From Endozoicomonas sp. NE40 (GTDB taxonomy: Bacteria > Pseudomonadota > Gammaproteobacteria > Pseudomonadales > Endozoicomonadaceae): a DNA stretch of 64,000 nt. Location: NCBI RefSeq assembly GCF_040549045.1, contig NZ_JBEWTB010000002.1:1333501-1397500 (forward strand). The letters run 5' to 3'. Numbering within the stretch: position 1 is the first letter of the stretch; each line of letters opens with the position of its first letter. Below, one piece after another: positions 35,001 through 43,985 of this stretch. The notes below the pieces were generated by a model. The model was not told the DNA's origin and searched no databases. It worked only from the letters and a program-made list of their open reading frames with translations. The position numbers and the translations under genes were made by a program.

Positions 35001-36480
35001 TGTCGTCACCCATGGAGCCAACCGCTTCCTGACCGTTCTCTACCAATGGGCGAATCACCTGATCCCGCTCTTCAAAGCTGACACCAAACAGCTTCTGATG
35101 CGTATTCAGGGCTGGCGTATCGAGATGTTCGATCCGGTGTGCGTCTTCACGGAAATCTGATCGGATACGGTAAGAATATTTCTTCAGCCATTGCTTGTAA
35201 GGCTGACGGTCTTTCAGCTGTTCATCAATATCGTGCGCCTGCAGCAGTTCACCCGTCTGGGTATCAATCGCCAGCACCTCGCCCGGGCCAACACGACCTT
35301 TGGCCACCACGTCTTCCGGTTTGTAATCGTAAACGCCAATTTCAGACGCAACGGTCAGATAACCGTTACGGGTAATCACCCAGCGGGATGGTCGCAGTCC
35401 ATTACGGTCCAGGGCGCATACGGCTTTGCGACCATCAGACAGTACCAGTCCGGCAGGGCCGTCCCAGGGCTCCATATGCATGGAGTTGTACTCGTAGAAA
35501 GCACGCAGCCCGGGAGCCATGGTATCAACATTCTGCCAGGCAGGCGGAATCAGCATGCGGATCGCCCGATACAGGTCCACACCTCCCGTCACCAGCAACT
35601 CCAGCATATTATCCAAAGTGGAAGAATCGGACCCTGTGCGATTGACCAGCGGGTTAACCTGATCCAGCCCCGGCAACAATTCTGACTGGAACTTCTTGCG
35701 GCGTGCCTGAGCCCAGTTGCGGTTCCCCATAATGGTGTTGATCTCACCATTGTGGGCCAGCAGACGGAAGGGCTGGGCCAGTTTCCAGCGAGGCATGGTG
35801 TTGGTAGAAAAACGCTGATGGAAGACACAGATGGCGGTTTCAAAACGCGGATCGCCGAGGTCTTCGTAGAAGTTGGCAAGATCCACCGGCATCATCAAAC
35901 CCTTGTAGGTGATCACGCGGGTCGAGAGGGAGCAGATATAAAAGTCGTCATCGCTTTCCAGCGCCATATTGGTAAAACGGCGCGCCATATACAATCTGGC
36001 GGAGAAAGCCACATCATCCAGATCCGCATCACCGATAATAAACACCTGCTCAATAACAGGCAGCTGCTCCAGTGCAATGGGTCCCAGACACTGGTTGTTG
36101 ACTGGGACTTCCCGCCAGCCTGCAACAGACAACCCCTGATCAGCCAGATCATGTTCAATCTGACGGCGAGCCGTTTGTGCTTTATCTTTATCCTGGCTCA
36201 GGAAAATCATGCCAACGGCATACAGTTCTGGCAGAGGTTTGCCAAACTGTTCTCTGGCAATGGTACGGAAAAAGGAGTCAGGGGTTTGAATCAAAAGACC
36301 ACAGCCGTCGCCTGTTTTACCATCGGCTGCAATCCCCCCCCGGTGTGTCATGCAGGTGAGTGCTTCAATTGCGGTCTTCAGGAGGTCATGACTTTTGTTC
36401 CCCTCCATATGGGCAATAAGGCCGAAACCGCAGTTATCCCGAAACTCCCCAGGATTATACAGACCTGATTTCATAGGCAA
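32017..36480 (-). CDS. gltB: Glutamate synthase (NADPH) large subunit
   Basis: 1487 residues. It makes two glutamates from glutamine and 2-oxoglutarate. A 16-residue propeptide precedes the N-terminal nucleophile Cys17 (NCGFGLIAHMEG) of the amidotransferase domain. The FMN-binding synthase domain carries GGRSNSGEGGEDPNR and the Cys cluster CRICHLNNCATGVATQ. The C-terminal beta-helix domain has repeated GG-rich turns. Length is standard and the frame intact. Upstream (36481-36924) is a long leader with no gene. Confidence 0.97.
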   Translation of the reverse strand: MPMKSGLYNPGEFRDNCGFGLIAHMEGNKSHDLLKTAIEALTCMTHRGGIAADGKTGDGCGLLIQTPDSFFRTIAREQFGKPLPELYAVGMIFLSQDKDKAQTARRQIEHDLADQGLSVAGWREVPVNNQCLGPIALEQLPVIEQVFIIGDADLDDVAFSARLYMARRFTNMALESDDDFYICSLSTRVITYKGLMMPVDLANFYEDLGDPRFETAICVFHQRFSTNTMPRWKLAQPFRLLAHNGEINTIMGNRNWAQARRKKFQSELLPGLDQVNPLVNRTGSDSSTLDNMLELLVTGGVDLYRAIRMLIPPAWQNVDTMAPGLRAFYEYNSMHMEPWDGPAGLVLSDGRKAVCALDRNGLRPSRWVITRNGYLTVASEIGVYDYKPEDVVAKGRVGPGEVLAIDTQTGELLQAHDIDEQLKDRQPYKQWLKKYSYRIRSDFREDAHRIEHLDTPALNTHQKLFGVSFEERDQVIRPLVENGQEAVGSMGDDTPMAVLSGRTRSVYDYFRQQFAQVTNPPIDPLREAIVMSLETCLGREKNLFQESPELANRVVLKSPVLSTTKFLNLINAHHQMDDLEVERIDLNYDPAVGLKAAIEFICNQAEEAVKNGKVVIHLTDRDIAEDKLPVHAAMATGAVHHRLIDKGLRSDANLLVETGTARDSHHFAVLLGFGATAIYPYLAYEIVNDQIRSGEVLADPLDAYKSYRKGIDKGLMKILSKMGISTVASYRAAQLFEAIGLATEVVDLCFKDVQSRIEGAGFAEFQYEQLLLANDAWKKRKPIQQGGLLKYVHDSEYHAFNPDVVQQVQKAVKTGDYEEYRRYSKLVNERPAATLRDLFALKETGQSIDLAKVESVGDIVKRFDSAAMSLGALSPEAHEALAQAMNTLGGRSNSGEGGEDPNRYGTNRVSKIKQIASGRFGVTPHYLVNAEVLQIKVAQGAKPGEGGQLPGGKVNRLIARLRHSVPGVTLISPPPHHDIYSIEDLAQLIFDLKQVNPEALISVKLVSEPGVGTIAAGVAKAYADLITISGYDGGTAASPLTSIRYAGSPWELGLSEAHQTLRGNDLRGKVRLQTDGGLKTGLDVVKAAILGAESYGFGTTPMIAMGCKYLRICHLNNCATGVATQDKNLRDNHFNGTVEMIMNFFTFVATEVREILAKLGVSSLQEVIGRTDLLEQLPGVSDKQKHLDLSAILGSDLIPEDKPHTCQVERNPAFDKGELAEQMVKDCLAAIESGRGGEFTYTVGNCDRSIGARLSGEIARRYGNHGMDDNPIQLNLTGSAGQSFGVWNAGGLNMHLEGDANDYVGKGMTGGELVIRPPQGSTFKSNETSIIGNTCLYGATGGQLYAAGRAGERLAVRNSGATAVVEGAGDHCCEYMTGGLVAVLGETGHNFGAGMTGGFAYVLDLHRHFVDRYNHELVEIHRIDTESMEMYQSHLMKLLEDYANKTGSEWGRELYEEFYDYRGRFWLVKPKAADLDSLLATTRGRPE

Positions 36481-36924
36481 TTTTCATCCACTCAGTCGTC
36501 AGTCGTTTGTTATAGGGTTCGAGTGCTGTCTTCCTGACATTGATGACTGCTGATTGAGAAACACTTCCGTTTTTAACGAAAACAACTCATGACCCGACGC
36601 CGGTTAATGGCGCAGACTTCTTACAGCAGAGGCTGGCAACCTTTCCTGATAGCAGACAATGATGAATTATTATGATTGAGAAGCCGCCATCTGAAGCAAC
36701 AACTACCTTACAGGTAAGCGTTTTTATCAGGACAGTGTGGTCACCAGTTCGAACCAACTATTTTGTTTGTTATCCCCCCTTTGCCCCGAACAATGCCGCT
36801 TACAATCATTATTGAATAGCATTTTATAGACAAAGGGCTGTCCATTTTACATGGACAGCCCTTTAATCACAAATCTCAAAAAATGACAATAGGTGTTAAC
36901 TTTTAACCGACTGACGCCCAACCA
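36481..36924 (-). other. Intergenic region between aroB and gltB
   Basis: 444 bp with no convincing ORF. It contains the aroB-side terminator (36832-36864) and, nearer gltB, what should be the gltBD promoter. I could not identify a clear sigma-70 or sigma-54 site. In Pseudomonas a SPOR-domain damX-type gene sits at this position; none is seen here. Confidence 0.5.
36832..36864 (-). terminator. Terminator downstream of aroB
   Basis: Perfect 14-bp stem AAAGGGCTGTCCAT / ATGGACAGCCCTTT with a 5-nt loop, about 60 bp after the aroB stop on the minus strand. Only a short T tract follows, so efficiency is uncertain. Confidence 0.65.
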
Positions 36925-38022
36925 CTAGCAAACACACATTTCAGCCAGCATTTCATCCAACTTGCTTCGGTCAAACTCACTGGTCACCACTGCCTTACCC
37001 ACCTGTTCCAGCAGCACCAGTCTCAGGCGACTGTCCAGAACCTTTTTATCCACAGCCATAATGCTGAGAAAGTCATCAGGTGTCATACCTTCCGGGGGAA
37101 GAACCGGCAGGTTCGCCTGTTGCAGCAGAACTTTGATCTGTTCAACCTGATCCTGTGCAATATCGCCCAGCCTACAGGAGAGTTCGGCAGCCATCACCAT
37201 ACCTGTGGCAACCGCTTCACCGTGCAACCATTCGCCATAGCCAAGATGCGTTTCAATGGCATGACCAAAAGTGTGTCCAAGATTTAGAATGGCACGAATA
37301 CCAGACTCTTTTTCATCCTCTGCCACGACTTTCGCCTTATCGGCACAAGAGCGATGAATGGCGTAAACCAGTGCATCCGTATCCCGTGCCATCAGTTTGT
37401 CGATATTGGCCTGCAGCCAGGCGTAAAACTCAGGATCACAGATCAAACCATATTTGATGATTTCCGCGATACCGGCAGACAACTCGCGATCAGGCAGGGT
37501 AGCCAGCAGATCTGTATCAATGATGACTGCGTTCGGCTGATGAAAAGCCCCGATCATATTCTTACCGAGGGGATGATTGACGCCGGTTTTACCACCCACC
37601 GATGAGTCCACCTGCGACAGCACGGTGGTAGGAATCTGGATAAACTCAACACCACGCTGGTAACAGGCCGCAGCAAAGCCAGCCATATCGCCAACAACCC
37701 CCCCACCCAGGGCAATCAATGTCGTGGTACGGTTATGACGTGCCTGCAGCAAACCATCAAAAACCGCTTCCAGGGTTTGCAGGTTTTTAAAGGCTTCACC
37801 ATCTGGCAGCACAATGTCGATAACATCAAAGTCGATAACGTCAAAGTCATTCAGCAGGGATTTCAGCTTATCCAGATACAGGGGGGCAATGGTTTCATTG
37901 GTCACTATGGCGACTTGCTTCGCCCTGATCCGGGGCGTCAGCTTTGAAGCATCAGACAGTGTTCCGGAACCAATAAAAATAGGATAACTGCGATCGCCAA
38001 GATCAACCGTCAACTCAAGCAT
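36925..38022 (-). CDS. aroB: 3-Dehydroquinate synthase
   Basis: 365 residues. It converts DAHP to 3-dehydroquinate using NAD and a divalent metal. The NAD-binding segment DGEAFKNLQTLEAVFDGLL, GGGVVGDMAGFAAA, and metal ligands in HPLGKNMIGAFHQP, LNLGHTFGHAIE and GEWLHGEAVA are present. Its start overlaps the aroK stop by one base (TAATG), so the two are translationally coupled. A GDFDVIDFDVID-type duplication sits near residue 58. Confidence 0.96.
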   Translation of the reverse strand: MLELTVDLGDRSYPIFIGSGTLSDASKLTPRIRAKQVAIVTNETIAPLYLDKLKSLLNDFDVIDFDVIDIVLPDGEAFKNLQTLEAVFDGLLQARHNRTTTLIALGGGVVGDMAGFAAACYQRGVEFIQIPTTVLSQVDSSVGGKTGVNHPLGKNMIGAFHQPNAVIIDTDLLATLPDRELSAGIAEIIKYGLICDPEFYAWLQANIDKLMARDTDALVYAIHRSCADKAKVVAEDEKESGIRAILNLGHTFGHAIETHLGYGEWLHGEAVATGMVMAAELSCRLGDIAQDQVEQIKVLLQQANLPVLPPEGMTPDDFLSIMAVDKKVLDSRLRLVLLEQVGKAVVTSEFDRSKLDEMLAEMCVC

Positions 38023-38546
38023 TATAATCCTCGACTTCGCTCTACGGTCTTGATGATTTCATGAATCAGGGATTTGGGAGAATACCGTTCCGTATCCAGG
38101 GTAAGGTCTGCCAACCCTGCATACAGTGGTTCACGCTCTGCCAGCAGGTTTTCCAGCACAGCCTTGCGGTCAGGTCTTTGCAGCAGCGGGCGCTGTTTGT
38201 CCTTTGCCGTACGCTCCAGCTGTGCGGCTACTGACGCTTTCAGAAAAACAACCAGCCCATTGGTACCCAGGTGTCGACGATTCTCCTCCTGAGTGACAAC
38301 GCCCCCGCCGGTCGCCATTACAACCCCACGTTCTTCACACAATTCACGAATCACCTGACGCTCACGCTGACGGAAGCCTTCTTCCCCTTCAACGTCAAAT
38401 ATCCAGGGTATATTCGCCCCGGTACGAGCTTCAACCTCGTGATCCGAGTCATAAAATGGCAGTCCCAGCTCTTTTGCCAGCATCCTGCCAATGGTACTTT
38501 TTCCAGCCCCCATGGGACCAACAAGATAAATATTTGTTAACGGCAT
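38022..38546 (-). CDS. aroK: Shikimate kinase
   Basis: 174 residues; phosphorylates shikimate with ATP. Walker A GPMGAGKSTIGR at residues 10-21, shikimate-binding YDSDHEVEARTG near 32 and the GGGVV motif near 80. Downstream of pilQ and coupled to aroB, the common gammaproteobacterial order, but a terminator separates it from pilQ here. Confidence 0.95.
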   Translation of the reverse strand: MPLTNIYLVGPMGAGKSTIGRMLAKELGLPFYDSDHEVEARTGANIPWIFDVEGEEGFRQRERQVIRELCEERGVVMATGGGVVTQEENRRHLGTNGLVVFLKASVAAQLERTAKDKQRPLLQRPDRKAVLENLLAEREPLYAGLADLTLDTERYSPKSLIHEIIKTVERSRGL

Positions 38547-38610
38547 GTCTTGTCGCCCGACCTCCTGCCTATGTGTAGGCGAGACTAGCGCATAGTACGA
38601 GTGTCTGACA

Positions 38611-38651
38611 AATAAAAAACGGGAGCACTGCCTGTAAACAATGCTCCCGTT
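38611..38651 (-). terminator. Rho-independent terminator of the pilMNOPQ operon
   Basis: AACGGGAGCA / TGCTCCCGTT 10-bp stem (38618-38651) followed on the minus strand by TTTTTTATTT, 21 bp after the pilQ stop. It implies a separate aroKB promoter in 38547-38610. Confidence 0.85.
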
Positions 38652-38671
38652 CAGAAAATGTTCGCCCGATA

Positions 38672-40798
38672 TCAGCGCAGCGCGACATTCTCATTAATTA
38701 CGCGAGGTGTGATAAAGATCATCAACTCAGACTTAACATCTTTGTTTGTTTTTCTCCTGAACAGGGCTCCAACATAAGGGATATCCCCCAATAGTGGAAC
38801 TTTTGCAGCAGTATTGTTTTTAGTTTGTGTGAACACCCCACCCAAAACAACCGTGGAACCATCTTTTACCAACACCTGAGTATTGACTTCATTCTTATTA
38901 ATGGTTGGCACACCATTAGGAGCAGGATCGCCCTCAGAGTCGTTAGTCACTTTCACATCCATAATGATACTACCCTCAGGTGTAATCTGCGGCGTTACTT
39001 CCAGTGATAAAACAGCATCTTTAAAAGCAACAGAGGTTGCGCCGCTTGAGGTCTTTTCTTCATAAGGTATCTCTTTACCTGCTTTTATAACCGCTTTGGT
39101 TTTATCCGCAGTGATCACCTTAGGCTGGGAAACCGCCTCACCTCCACCATCGGAAAGGATAGCGGATAGCTCCAGATTCAGTATGGTGCTGTTTGTGGCA
39201 AAACCAATAGCCAGACTGGTTGCGTTGGTGGTGCCTGTACTAAGATCAACAAAGGCATTATTGCCCAGAGTCAGTGACGGATTGGCTGCATCCCCACCTT
39301 CAGGAGCGTTGCCACGGGTTGTCCCACCGTCGGCGCTGGCAATGGTACCCCTCCCTCCAAGCCCTATTTTACGATGCTCACCACTGGTTAATTCTGAACT
39401 GCCCCCCCACTTAACACCCAGCTCGCGGGAGTAATTGGAGTTAATATTGACAATACGCGCCTCAATCATCACCTGCCGGACCGGAATATCCAGCCGGGTA
39501 ATCAGCGCCCGTATTTCATCCAGCTTTTCCTGCGTATCTTTCACCAGCAGGCTATTGGTTCTGTCAACCACCTGAACCGAGCCCCGATCCGTCAACAAAC
39601 CGGAATCATCACTTCCAGACAGAACATCAGCTATTTCCTTGGCATCCGCATAGTTAATCTGAATCAGATCGGTATAGACCGGTGCCAGCTCGCGAATCTG
39701 CTTGTCGTTCTCCAGCTGTTGACGCTCTCTGGCAGCAATCTCTTCTGCCGGAGCCACCGTCAGCACATTGCCCTCCTGACGCTTATCCAGCCCCTTGGCC
39801 TTGAGTACGATATCCAGTGCCTGATCCCATGGGACATTCTGCAACCTCAGTGTCACATTGCCGGTGACGGTATCGGAAGCCACAAGGTTCAGGTCAGTGA
39901 AATCTGCAATCAGCTGCAACACTTCACGCACTTTGATGTCCTGAAAGTTCAGGGAAAGCTTGTCACCCTTGTAAGAAAGACCACGACGACCCCGGTTATA
40001 ATTCTGCTGAGTAGCCGGTTTAACACTGACCGTCACCACATTATCAGCCTGATAGGCGAGATAATCGAACTCGCCTTTGGACTCAATAACAATCACCGCA
40101 TTGCCATCTTCCGTTTTGGCGTCGATATATTTCACAGGCGTGGCAAAGTCCATAACATCCAGACGGTTTCTTAAGCGTCCGGGCAATACATTTCCCTGAA
40201 ACTCCAGACGGATACGTCCGGCGACTTCATTCATGTCCATAGGAATGCCAGCATTGGCCAGCGTAATAACAACATTACCCTCACCTTCCTCACCGCGCTG
40301 GAAGTCAATATGGGTGATCCCTCTACCACCAGGTTCTACCATCGGCGCACCTGACTCGGCCACCATGGGGGACAGCCCCGGATCGTTGGAATAAACACTC
40401 TGCTGGCTATCACCCCCGAGATAAACATAAAGGGCATTGCCATCATTTTTAGTGGAAAAGCTGGTAGGGGTGCGCAGATTTACAACCAGGCGGGTACGGT
40501 CACCCGCTTCCAGAACCGTGACACTCTGGGCGTTATCAAAGCCAATTTCATTATATTTAGCCAGAGAACTGCGGGTATAAGGCAAGTCGATGGATATTCT
40601 GGGCGGTTGGTCAACACTGTAGCCTTTTGCCTGTGGGGCAGGTCCGTCAAACATCAGTCTCAACTCCACCATACCACCCGGCAGGGAACCTGCATCCATT
40701 TTCTTAAGGGTGACGGCCCAGACCGAAGTTGGCATCCACGCCAGCAAAACAAACAGCAGTATGGCTGCCGAAGTCTGCACTACGGGCTTTGTATTCAT
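38672..40798 (-). CDS. pilQ: Type IV pilus outer-membrane secretin PilQ
   Basis: 708 residues. It forms the gated outer-membrane channel for the pilus. Signal peptide, two AMIN-type beta domains (about 30-240) for peptidoglycan targeting, an STN domain (LSLNFQDIKVREVLQLIADF near 280), a NolW/N1 domain (INYADAKEIADVLSG near 375) and the C-terminal secretin barrel (about 460-705) ending LMIFITPRVI. Last gene of pilMNOPQ; 123 bp separate it from pilP. Confidence 0.96.
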   Translation of the reverse strand: MNTKPVVQTSAAILLFVLLAWMPTSVWAVTLKKMDAGSLPGGMVELRLMFDGPAPQAKGYSVDQPPRISIDLPYTRSSLAKYNEIGFDNAQSVTVLEAGDRTRLVVNLRTPTSFSTKNDGNALYVYLGGDSQQSVYSNDPGLSPMVAESGAPMVEPGGRGITHIDFQRGEEGEGNVVITLANAGIPMDMNEVAGRIRLEFQGNVLPGRLRNRLDVMDFATPVKYIDAKTEDGNAVIVIESKGEFDYLAYQADNVVTVSVKPATQQNYNRGRRGLSYKGDKLSLNFQDIKVREVLQLIADFTDLNLVASDTVTGNVTLRLQNVPWDQALDIVLKAKGLDKRQEGNVLTVAPAEEIAARERQQLENDKQIRELAPVYTDLIQINYADAKEIADVLSGSDDSGLLTDRGSVQVVDRTNSLLVKDTQEKLDEIRALITRLDIPVRQVMIEARIVNINSNYSRELGVKWGGSSELTSGEHRKIGLGGRGTIASADGGTTRGNAPEGGDAANPSLTLGNNAFVDLSTGTTNATSLAIGFATNSTILNLELSAILSDGGGEAVSQPKVITADKTKAVIKAGKEIPYEEKTSSGATSVAFKDAVLSLEVTPQITPEGSIIMDVKVTNDSEGDPAPNGVPTINKNEVNTQVLVKDGSTVVLGGVFTQTKNNTAAKVPLLGDIPYVGALFRRKTNKDVKSELMIFITPRVINENVALR

Positions 40799-40921
40799 CG
40801 AAATGCCCCATCCCTGAATTTATTATTATTCTTCTATTCGGCACTGTCAGGGAAAAATCCAGCCTCCTTGTGGACCTTATCCGCTTTGTGCCTTTTGGAG
40901 AGGCAAAGTTGAATTTACAGG

Positions 40922-41446
40922 TTACTGGCCACCCAGAATCAGTGACCGTGGTCGCTCTATCCAGAGGTCATCACCTGCCGGAATAATCTCTATGACCCGA
41001 AGCTCCTGTTCATCAATGTAATCAATGCGCCCGTGGTTGCGACCCATATAGTCGCCCACCCCCACACGATGAACACCTTCACTGGTACGCACCAGCCCCC
41101 ATAATCCATCTTCATTACTGATTGAGCCCACCAGAGAAATGGATTCAATATCGAACTGCTCCAGAAAGCTTTTCTCCCGGGTCAGATTCGGCTTAACGTT
41201 ACTGTTGATCTGGTGATGATTGGATTTAAGAATGACCGGTGGCTCAAATGGACTACGCATTCCTGCCGCCTGGTAAGCAAAGGCTTCATAAGGCTTGAAT
41301 TCAGGCAAAGGCTCAATTTTCCCGGTAGGCTTGGCGCGCATTTCCCGCATGTACTGATCAATATCAGCCTTACCCGATTGTCCGCCACACCCCATGACAG
41401 ACAACATTACTCCCGCCAGAAAAACCCACTGCCACCGTTTCATCAT
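40922..41446 (-). CDS. pilP: Type IV pilus assembly lipoprotein PilP
   Basis: 174 residues. Lipobox LSVMGC near residue 20 gives an inner-membrane lipoprotein. A disordered N-terminal arm is followed by a small beta domain (SLVGSISNEDGLWGLVRTSEGVHRV) that links PilNO to the PilQ secretin. Overlaps pilO by 4 bp. Confidence 0.94.
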   Translation of the reverse strand: MMKRWQWVFLAGVMLSVMGCGGQSGKADIDQYMREMRAKPTGKIEPLPEFKPYEAFAYQAAGMRSPFEPPVILKSNHHQINSNVKPNLTREKSFLEQFDIESISLVGSISNEDGLWGLVRTSEGVHRVGVGDYMGRNHGRIDYIDEQELRVIEIIPAGDDLWIERPRSLILGGQ

Positions 41447-42063
41447 TCGGCCTCCCTATCGTTATAACGATAAGTTCTGGCCACAATATCCATTTTCAGT
41501 TTATTGCTGCCAGGCAAAGGGTCAATGGAGAAATCGTGCAGGGTAACAATTCTTGGAAGACTGGCAACACCACTGACAAAACTGCCCAGATCATGATAAT
41601 TCCCCTTCACGGTAATGCTGATAGGCAGTTCAATATAAAATTCCGTCGTTTTTTCCGGCTGCAGCTTAATGGCCTCAAACTGCAGCCCCGCTCCCCGACC
41701 GGTAAAGGTAATGTCTTCCAATAACCCCGGCACTTCTGTATCACTTGGCAGCTGCCTGACCAGCGCACCAAAAGAATCCTCTATCTGCCGCATCTGCTCT
41801 CGATAGGCTCCCAGGTTTGCTGACTGAAACGCCTTGGTCCGGAACTGCTCTTTAAGCTCTTTCTCCCTGGCGACTTCCCGGTCAAGCTGGGTTTGAAGCC
41901 CGCTCAAATGAAACTGATACCCCAGAAAAATAACCAGCAACAAAACCAGCAGGCAGGAAATGATGCGTATCGGCAGGGGCCAGGCACCCACATTTTCAAA
42001 ATCCAGATCCGCCAGATCCAGTTCCGACAGATTCAGCTTTTTCAGCGATTCACCAATATTCAT
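41443..42063 (-). CDS. pilO: Type IV pilus inner-membrane protein PilO
   Basis: 206 residues: short cytoplasmic N-terminus, one membrane segment (IRIISCLLVLLLVIFLGYQF near 32-51), a coiled coil, then a ferredoxin-like periplasmic domain (GAGLQFEAIKLQPEKTTEFY). Pairs with PilN in the alignment complex. 4-bp overlaps on both sides. Confidence 0.94.
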   Translation of the reverse strand: MNIGESLKKLNLSELDLADLDFENVGAWPLPIRIISCLLVLLLVIFLGYQFHLSGLQTQLDREVAREKELKEQFRTKAFQSANLGAYREQMRQIEDSFGALVRQLPSDTEVPGLLEDITFTGRGAGLQFEAIKLQPEKTTEFYIELPISITVKGNYHDLGSFVSGVASLPRIVTLHDFSIDPLPGSNKLKMDIVARTYRYNDREAE

Positions 42064-42629
42064 GATCTGTCACCATCATCATCAGAGTCGGGGGTAGTTT
42101 GCTGAATGGTCAGATCAAATTCATTCTGTCGTTCGCCATTAACGGTAACTTTTCTGACAGCAGTCAGGTTAGGAGCGGCAAACCAGTCGGAGCTGTTAAA
42201 ATTTCGCATCAGGGCAGATATCTGGTTATTAGACTCAGCAATTCCAACCAGTTTCACTGTGCTGTCTTTCATAGACACTTTTTTGAAATAAACTCCCTTA
42301 GGCACCACCCTGACCAGCTGATCAAAAACCCGAACACTAACGGGCCGGTTGCCCTGCAGGCTCTGGATAACCTTCATACGTTCCAGCAGTTGCTCACGTT
42401 TTTTGCGAAGGTCCTTAAGTTCAGTAATGCTCTTGTCGAGCTTTTTGATATGACTTTTCAGGTACTGGTTGCGACTGACCTGGGCATCAACAGAACCCCT
42501 GCTCATCATGTCGCCAGTGAAAATTACAGCGCCGCCAATCATGGCACTCACTGCCAGTGCGGCCAAAAACCGTTTCTTACGTTCTTCCCTGAGCTGTTCC
42601 CGCCAGGGCAGCAGGTTGATTCTGGCCAT
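42060..42629 (-). CDS. pilN: Type IV pilus inner-membrane protein PilN
   Basis: 189 residues. The N-terminal MARINLLPWREQ motif is the segment that docks into PilM. One membrane helix (about 23-43), coiled coil and a periplasmic domain follow. One-base overlap with pilM and 4-bp overlap with pilO. Confidence 0.95.
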   Translation of the reverse strand: MARINLLPWREQLREERKKRFLAALAVSAMIGGAVIFTGDMMSRGSVDAQVSRNQYLKSHIKKLDKSITELKDLRKKREQLLERMKVIQSLQGNRPVSVRVFDQLVRVVPKGVYFKKVSMKDSTVKLVGIAESNNQISALMRNFNSSDWFAAPNLTAVRKVTVNGERQNEFDLTIQQTTPDSDDDGDRS

Positions 42630-43693
42630 CAGTCAAAACTCCTCATGGCCAACCCACAGGCAATGGCAAGCGCCGGAGCGTTAGAAGCCAGTTTGCTGGC
42701 ATCCACTTTTCCGGCCACAGACATTTTTGCGAATGGGTTGGCAACAATGGTTTGTGTTCCCAGCTTTTCCTGCATCAGGGCCGCAAGACCATTCAGGGAA
42801 GAAGAGCCGCCCGCAAGAATAATGGCGTCAACATCATTAAACCGGGTGGCCGAGTAAAAGAACTGGAGGGAACGGGAAACTTGCTGAATAATGGCTTCTT
42901 TAAAAGGCTCAAGCACTTCGGATTCATAATCCCCGGGCAACCCCCCTTCACACTTGGCTTTTTCCGCCTCCTCAGGCTCCAGCCCGTACCTTCTCTGAAT
43001 CTCATCTGTCAGCTGACGACCGCCAAACAACTGTTCACGGGTATAAATATTCTGACCTTTACTGAGGACATTAAGGGAGGTATTGCTGGCACCAATATCA
43101 ATAATGGCCACCACCGGATCATCCTCTGGCAGCTCCAGTAAATCTTCCAGCAATTCAAAAACGCGCTCCATGGCAAACGCTTCAACATCCACCACCTTGG
43201 CTTTCAGACCTGCCGCTTCCAGTGCAGACTCGCGCAGTTCTACATTATCCCGCCGACAGGCTGCCAGCAGCACCTCGGCACGCTCCGGATTTTTTTCTTT
43301 AAGTCCCAGCACTTCAAAATCAATAGCCACTTCATCCAGTGCGTAGGGAATGTACTGGTCTGCCTCTACCGCAATCTGGGACTCCATCTCGTCATCGCTG
43401 AGTGAAGCATCCATTTCAATGGTTTTTGTGATCACTGCAGAACCGGACACCGCAATAGCCGCATTCTTGACCCCGGAACGGGAAAGGGCAACGGCTTTGC
43501 TAATGGCTTCACCAACCGCTTCGGCTTCCTGAATATTATTTTCAACAACAGCACCCGGCGTCAGCGGTTGCTCGCCAAACGCCTCAACGCGGTACTTATT
43601 ACCACTGCGGCTGAGTTCAAGAACCTTAACAGACGTCGAACTGATATCGATGCCCAGGACAGAATTAGATTTATTTTTGAACAGTCCTAACAC
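42629..43693 (-). CDS. pilM: Type IV pilus actin-like ATPase-fold protein PilM
   Basis: 354 residues from GTG 43693, giving the usual LGLFKNKSNSVLGIDISSTS N-terminus. Actin/FtsA-like fold with phosphate loops (GIDISSTSVKVLEL; IDIGASNTSLNVL near 194) and adenosine-side GGSSSLNGLA near 312. Cytoplasmic platform that binds the PilN tail. First gene of the operon, divergent from mrcA with a 292-bp shared upstream region. Confidence 0.95.
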   Translation of the reverse strand: MLGLFKNKSNSVLGIDISSTSVKVLELSRSGNKYRVEAFGEQPLTPGAVVENNIQEAEAVGEAISKAVALSRSGVKNAAIAVSGSAVITKTIEMDASLSDDEMESQIAVEADQYIPYALDEVAIDFEVLGLKEKNPERAEVLLAACRRDNVELRESALEAAGLKAKVVDVEAFAMERVFELLEDLLELPEDDPVVAIIDIGASNTSLNVLSKGQNIYTREQLFGGRQLTDEIQRRYGLEPEEAEKAKCEGGLPGDYESEVLEPFKEAIIQQVSRSLQFFYSATRFNDVDAIILAGGSSSLNGLAALMQEKLGTQTIVANPFAKMSVAGKVDASKLASNAPALAIACGLAMRSFD

Positions 43694-43985
43694 GGATCTG
43701 ATCCCTGTTCATTTGTTATAAAGGGTATAATTTCAATTAAATATCAGTATTTGCTATTCCGCAATTACCGAAACAAACGAGACCTGATCCTCACCCCGGA
43801 CTCACCAGAATGTGACAGCTACGGACACAAACCGCCACAACCACCGGGTAACATCGTCAAAATTATTTCAGGGTAACGTAAACTTCCCCGTTTTGTAGGG
43901 CATCAGAGTGTTTTCCCTTTATAATGCCCCCACAGGATCGGCTCAATGAGCTGAGAGGCTCAGATAAACTGGATATCCCGGCAGA
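43694..43985. promoter_or_regulatory. Divergent promoter region of pilM and mrcA
   Basis: 292 bp between the two start codons. TTTATAATG near 43917 is a plausible -10 box for mrcA, and GGTATAATTTCAATT near 43720 is AT-rich on the pilM side. No known regulator site recognised. Confidence 0.4.
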
